A DNA stretch of 8,378 nucleotides, taken from Bacteroidota bacterium (GTDB lineage Bacteria; Bacteroidota; Bacteroidia; Flavobacteriales; Weeksellaceae). Of this stretch, positions 7,149 to 8,378 are shown in pieces (within the stretch, counting starts at the first letter, position 1; each line of letters begins with the position of its first letter). The stretch covers positions 1 to 8,378 of the forward strand of contig JAFAGO010000048.1 in NCBI GenBank assembly GCA_023422635.1. The letters run 5' to 3'. Made by a program: the position numbers and the translations under genes. The notes below the pieces were generated by a model. That model was not told the origin of the DNA and searched no databases. It saw nothing but the letters and a program-made list of their open reading frames with translations.

Positions 7149-7198
7149 AAAATGAATAACACAGCCCATATTGGCTGTGTTATTCATTTTATTTTTTA
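7149..7198 (+). terminator. Strong hairpin terminator after the second hydratase gene
   Basis: A perfect 18-bp stem (7149-7166 with 7173-7190) has a 6-nt loop (CATATT) and is followed by a T-rich tract (ATTTTTT, 7191-7197). It begins 3 nt after the stop codon. The A-rich left flank and T-rich right flank mean it could work in both directions. It separates the hydratases from the dehydrogenase gene 20 bp further on, so that gene is likely expressed by read-through at a lower level or from an unseen start. Confidence 0.88.
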
Positions 7199-7217
7199 AT
7201 CATTACATACAAATATT

Positions 7218-8114
7218 ATGAACTATAAAAATGTAACCGTAGCCGGAAGCGGCGTTTTAGGTTATCAAATTGCTTTCCAGACAGCGTTTCATGGTTTTAA
7301 TGTTACTGTTTACGACATCAATGATGAGGTTTTGGAAAAAGCCAAAGCCAAGTTTGATATTCTAGCCGCCTCATTTAAACAAGATTTGAATGCGACAGAT
7401 GCACAAATTGATGCAACAAAAGCAAATCTGCATTACAGTTCCAGTTTAGCGGAAGCCGTAAAAGATGCAGATTTGGTTATTGAGGCCGTTCCTGAAAATC
7501 CTCAAATTAAAATCGGATTTTATGAACAGTTGTCTAAAGTTGCCCCCGAAAAGACAGATTTTGCTACCAACTCTTCTACAATGTTGCCAAGTCAGTTTGC
7601 GGCATATACCGGTCGTCCTGCAAAGTTTGTCGCATTGCATTTTGCCAATGATATCTGGAAACATAATACTGCCGAAATTATGGGACATCCGGGAACGGAT
7701 CCGAAAGTTTTTGACAACGTAGTAGCCTTTGCAAAAGCAATCGGAATGGTGGCTTTGCCTTTGCACAAAGAGCAACCCGGCTATATTGTTAATTCATTGC
7801 TGGTTCCATTATTAAGTGCTGCCACCAATCTTTTGGTAAAAGAAGTTGCCGATGTACAAACCATCGATAAAACCTGGATGGTAGCAACAGGAGCACCATT
7901 AGGTCCTTTCGGAATTTTGGATGTGGTAGGTATTACAACCGCTTATAATATCAATAAAATGGCGGCTAATGCTACCAAAGACCCACTAAAAATCAAAACA
8001 GTAGAATATTTTAAGGAAAACTTCATCGATAAAAATAAACTTGGTATTGTCACAGGCGAAGGCTTTTACAAATACCCAAATCCAGCTTATAAAGACAAAG
8101 ATTTTTTGAAGTAG
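7218..8114 (+). CDS. 3-hydroxyacyl-CoA dehydrogenase family protein
   Basis: This 298-residue protein has the size of a single-function NAD-dependent 3-hydroxyacyl-CoA dehydrogenase. The Rossmann motif AGSGVLG is at 9-15, with the NAD-ribose-binding Asp33 after the second strand. DLVIEAVPE (85-93), NSST (118-121, catalytic Ser), His141 in ALHFAND, Glu153 in TAEIM, and Asn192 in GYIVNSLL complete the usual Ser/His/Glu/Asn set. The C-terminal helical domain has GAPLGPFGILDVVGI (225-239) and ends GEGFYKYPNP. The His loop reads HFAND-IWKHNTAEIM instead of the common HFFNP...VEIV, which suggests an unusual subfamily. It probably oxidises a hydroxy-acyl substrate made or broken down from hydratase products; whether this is 3-hydroxyacyl-CoA or another hydroxy acid is not shown. 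The start at 7218 follows the terminator directly; no promoter is evident. Confidence 0.9.
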   Translation: MNYKNVTVAGSGVLGYQIAFQTAFHGFNVTVYDINDEVLEKAKAKFDILAASFKQDLNATDAQIDATKANLHYSSSLAEAVKDADLVIEAVPENPQIKIGFYEQLSKVAPEKTDFATNSSTMLPSQFAAYTGRPAKFVALHFANDIWKHNTAEIMGHPGTDPKVFDNVVAFAKAIGMVALPLHKEQPGYIVNSLLVPLLSAATNLLVKEVADVQTIDKTWMVATGAPLGPFGILDVVGITTAYNINKMAANATKDPLKIKTVEYFKENFIDKNKLGIVTGEGFYKYPNPAYKDKDFLK

Positions 8115-8119
8115 TCGAA

Positions 8120-8267
8120 AGCACTACAGCTAACAAGGTATTGCCAAAAGCGGGGCTGAAGTAATTCTATTGAGCTTTTGTACTATATTTGAACTGTGGT
8201 ATTTCTATTGAAATTCAGCACTAAAATCCCCGCCTTCGGCAATACCCAGGACGTTAGCAGAAATAGT
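8120..8267 (+). repeat. Cassette-boundary repeat element E4 (attC-like)
   Basis: This is the shortest complete element, about 126 bp core to core. It starts with the C4 end repeat (8120-8134), a 2-nt spacer, then arm GGTATTGCCAAAAGCGGGG (8137-8155). This pairs with CCCCGCCTTCGGCAATACC (8228-8246) at 17 of 19 positions, leaving A.C mispairs A8146/C8237 and A8149/C8234. A 6-nt spacer (8247-8252) leads to the core G|TTA at 8253. The middle has no strong hairpin but holds a direct repeat TTCTATTGA (8165-8173 and 8206-8214, approximate). The sequence from 8253 starts cassette C5 and shares 12 nt (GTTAGCAGAAAT) with the C3 start. Confidence 0.86.
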
Positions 8268-8331
8268 TTACCGAAGAGACCTTTGATTCTGACAAAAAAA
8301 TATTTATAAACACATTAAAAACAAAAAATGT

Positions 8332-8378
8332 ATGAAAAAAATTAAACCACTTTTTCTTTATTTCCTATTTATTTTATT
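8332..8378 (+). CDS. Start of an exported protein (partial)
   Basis: An ORF begins at ATG 8332 and runs off the end of the window: MKKIKPLFLYFLFIL. The basic start and unbroken hydrophobic stretch look like a signal peptide or a first membrane helix. The ATG 5 nt upstream (8327) reads only five codons to a stop and is rejected. It would be the first gene of cassette C5, 79 nt after the core at 8253. Nothing can be said of its function. Confidence 0.55.
   Translation, partial: MKKIKPLFLYFLFIL

Larger units (their letters stand above)
2732..8253 (+). mobile_element. Cassette C4: four-gene fatty-acid operon in one cassette
   Basis: The start 2731-2745 (GTTAGCTGTAATGCT) and the end 8120-8134 (AGCACTACAGCTAAC) are complementary at 14 of 15 positions across 5.4 kb, with the usual A2741/C8124 mismatch. 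The unit holds an AraC regulator, two oleate hydratases and a 3-hydroxyacyl-CoA dehydrogenase, followed by element E4. At 5.5 kb it is far larger than usual integron cassettes (commonly about 0.5-1 kb with one gene). Its genes are clearly less AT-rich than those of C1-C3. It may have moved as one block, or an operon may have been captured between a pre-existing start and end. No second boundary element is visible inside it. Confidence 0.62.

Noticed and set aside
1..8267. CRISPR array
   Set aside because: The repeats are long inverted structures separated by genes of 0.75-5.5 kb, not short direct repeats with uniform spacers.

Overview
The window looks like an accessory region of a Bacteroidota genome, probably Flavobacteriia (Flavobacterium/Chryseobacterium-like). 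Evidence: a secreted protein with a type IX secretion (T9SS) C-terminal sorting domain, AT-rich genes without clear Shine-Dalgarno sites, a TAnnTTTG-type promoter match, and products typical of the group. All genes are on the + strand.

The layout is best read as an array of gene cassettes separated by long imperfect inverted repeats. There are five repeat elements: E0 (3' part only, 1-133), E1 (891-1102), E2 (2261-2468), E3 (2540-2745) and E4 (8120-8267). Each element has a 5' arm beginning TAAC and a 3' arm ending G|TTA. Each cassette begins with a 15-nt sequence (GTTA...) and ends with the reverse complement of its own start. In all four complete cassettes the match is 14 of 15, and the single mismatch is always at position 11 and always A (start) against C (end). 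Cassette C1 (120-1088) carries a T9SS cargo protein. C2 (1089-2731) carries an unknown gene of 218 codons. C3 (1705-2454, 750 bp) carries a small exported protein and is inserted inside the C2 gene at a GTT. Removing C3 restores the C2 reading frame exactly, ending at 2543. C4 (2732-8253, 5.5 kb) carries a four-gene fatty-acid operon. C5 starts at 8254 and runs off the window. This resembles the organisation of integron gene cassettes and attC sites (G^TT crossover, cassette ends that pair only in the excised circle, folding bias to the bottom strand). However, the elements are 126-190 bp, have 15-nt rather than 7-nt terminal pairing, and no integrase is present here. They may be divergent Bacteroidota attC sites or a different cassette system.

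The C4 cargo is metabolically coherent: an AraC-family regulator, two tandem and divergent FAD-dependent oleate hydratase (MCRA) family proteins, a strong hairpin terminator, and a 3-hydroxyacyl-CoA dehydrogenase family protein. The likely role is hydration of unsaturated fatty acids (detoxification or hydroxy-fatty-acid formation), perhaps followed by oxidation or beta-oxidation. The first hydratase retains both key residues (Glu82, Tyr201). The second has Met67 in place of the glutamate. The C4 genes are visibly less AT-rich than those in C1-C3, suggesting a different origin.
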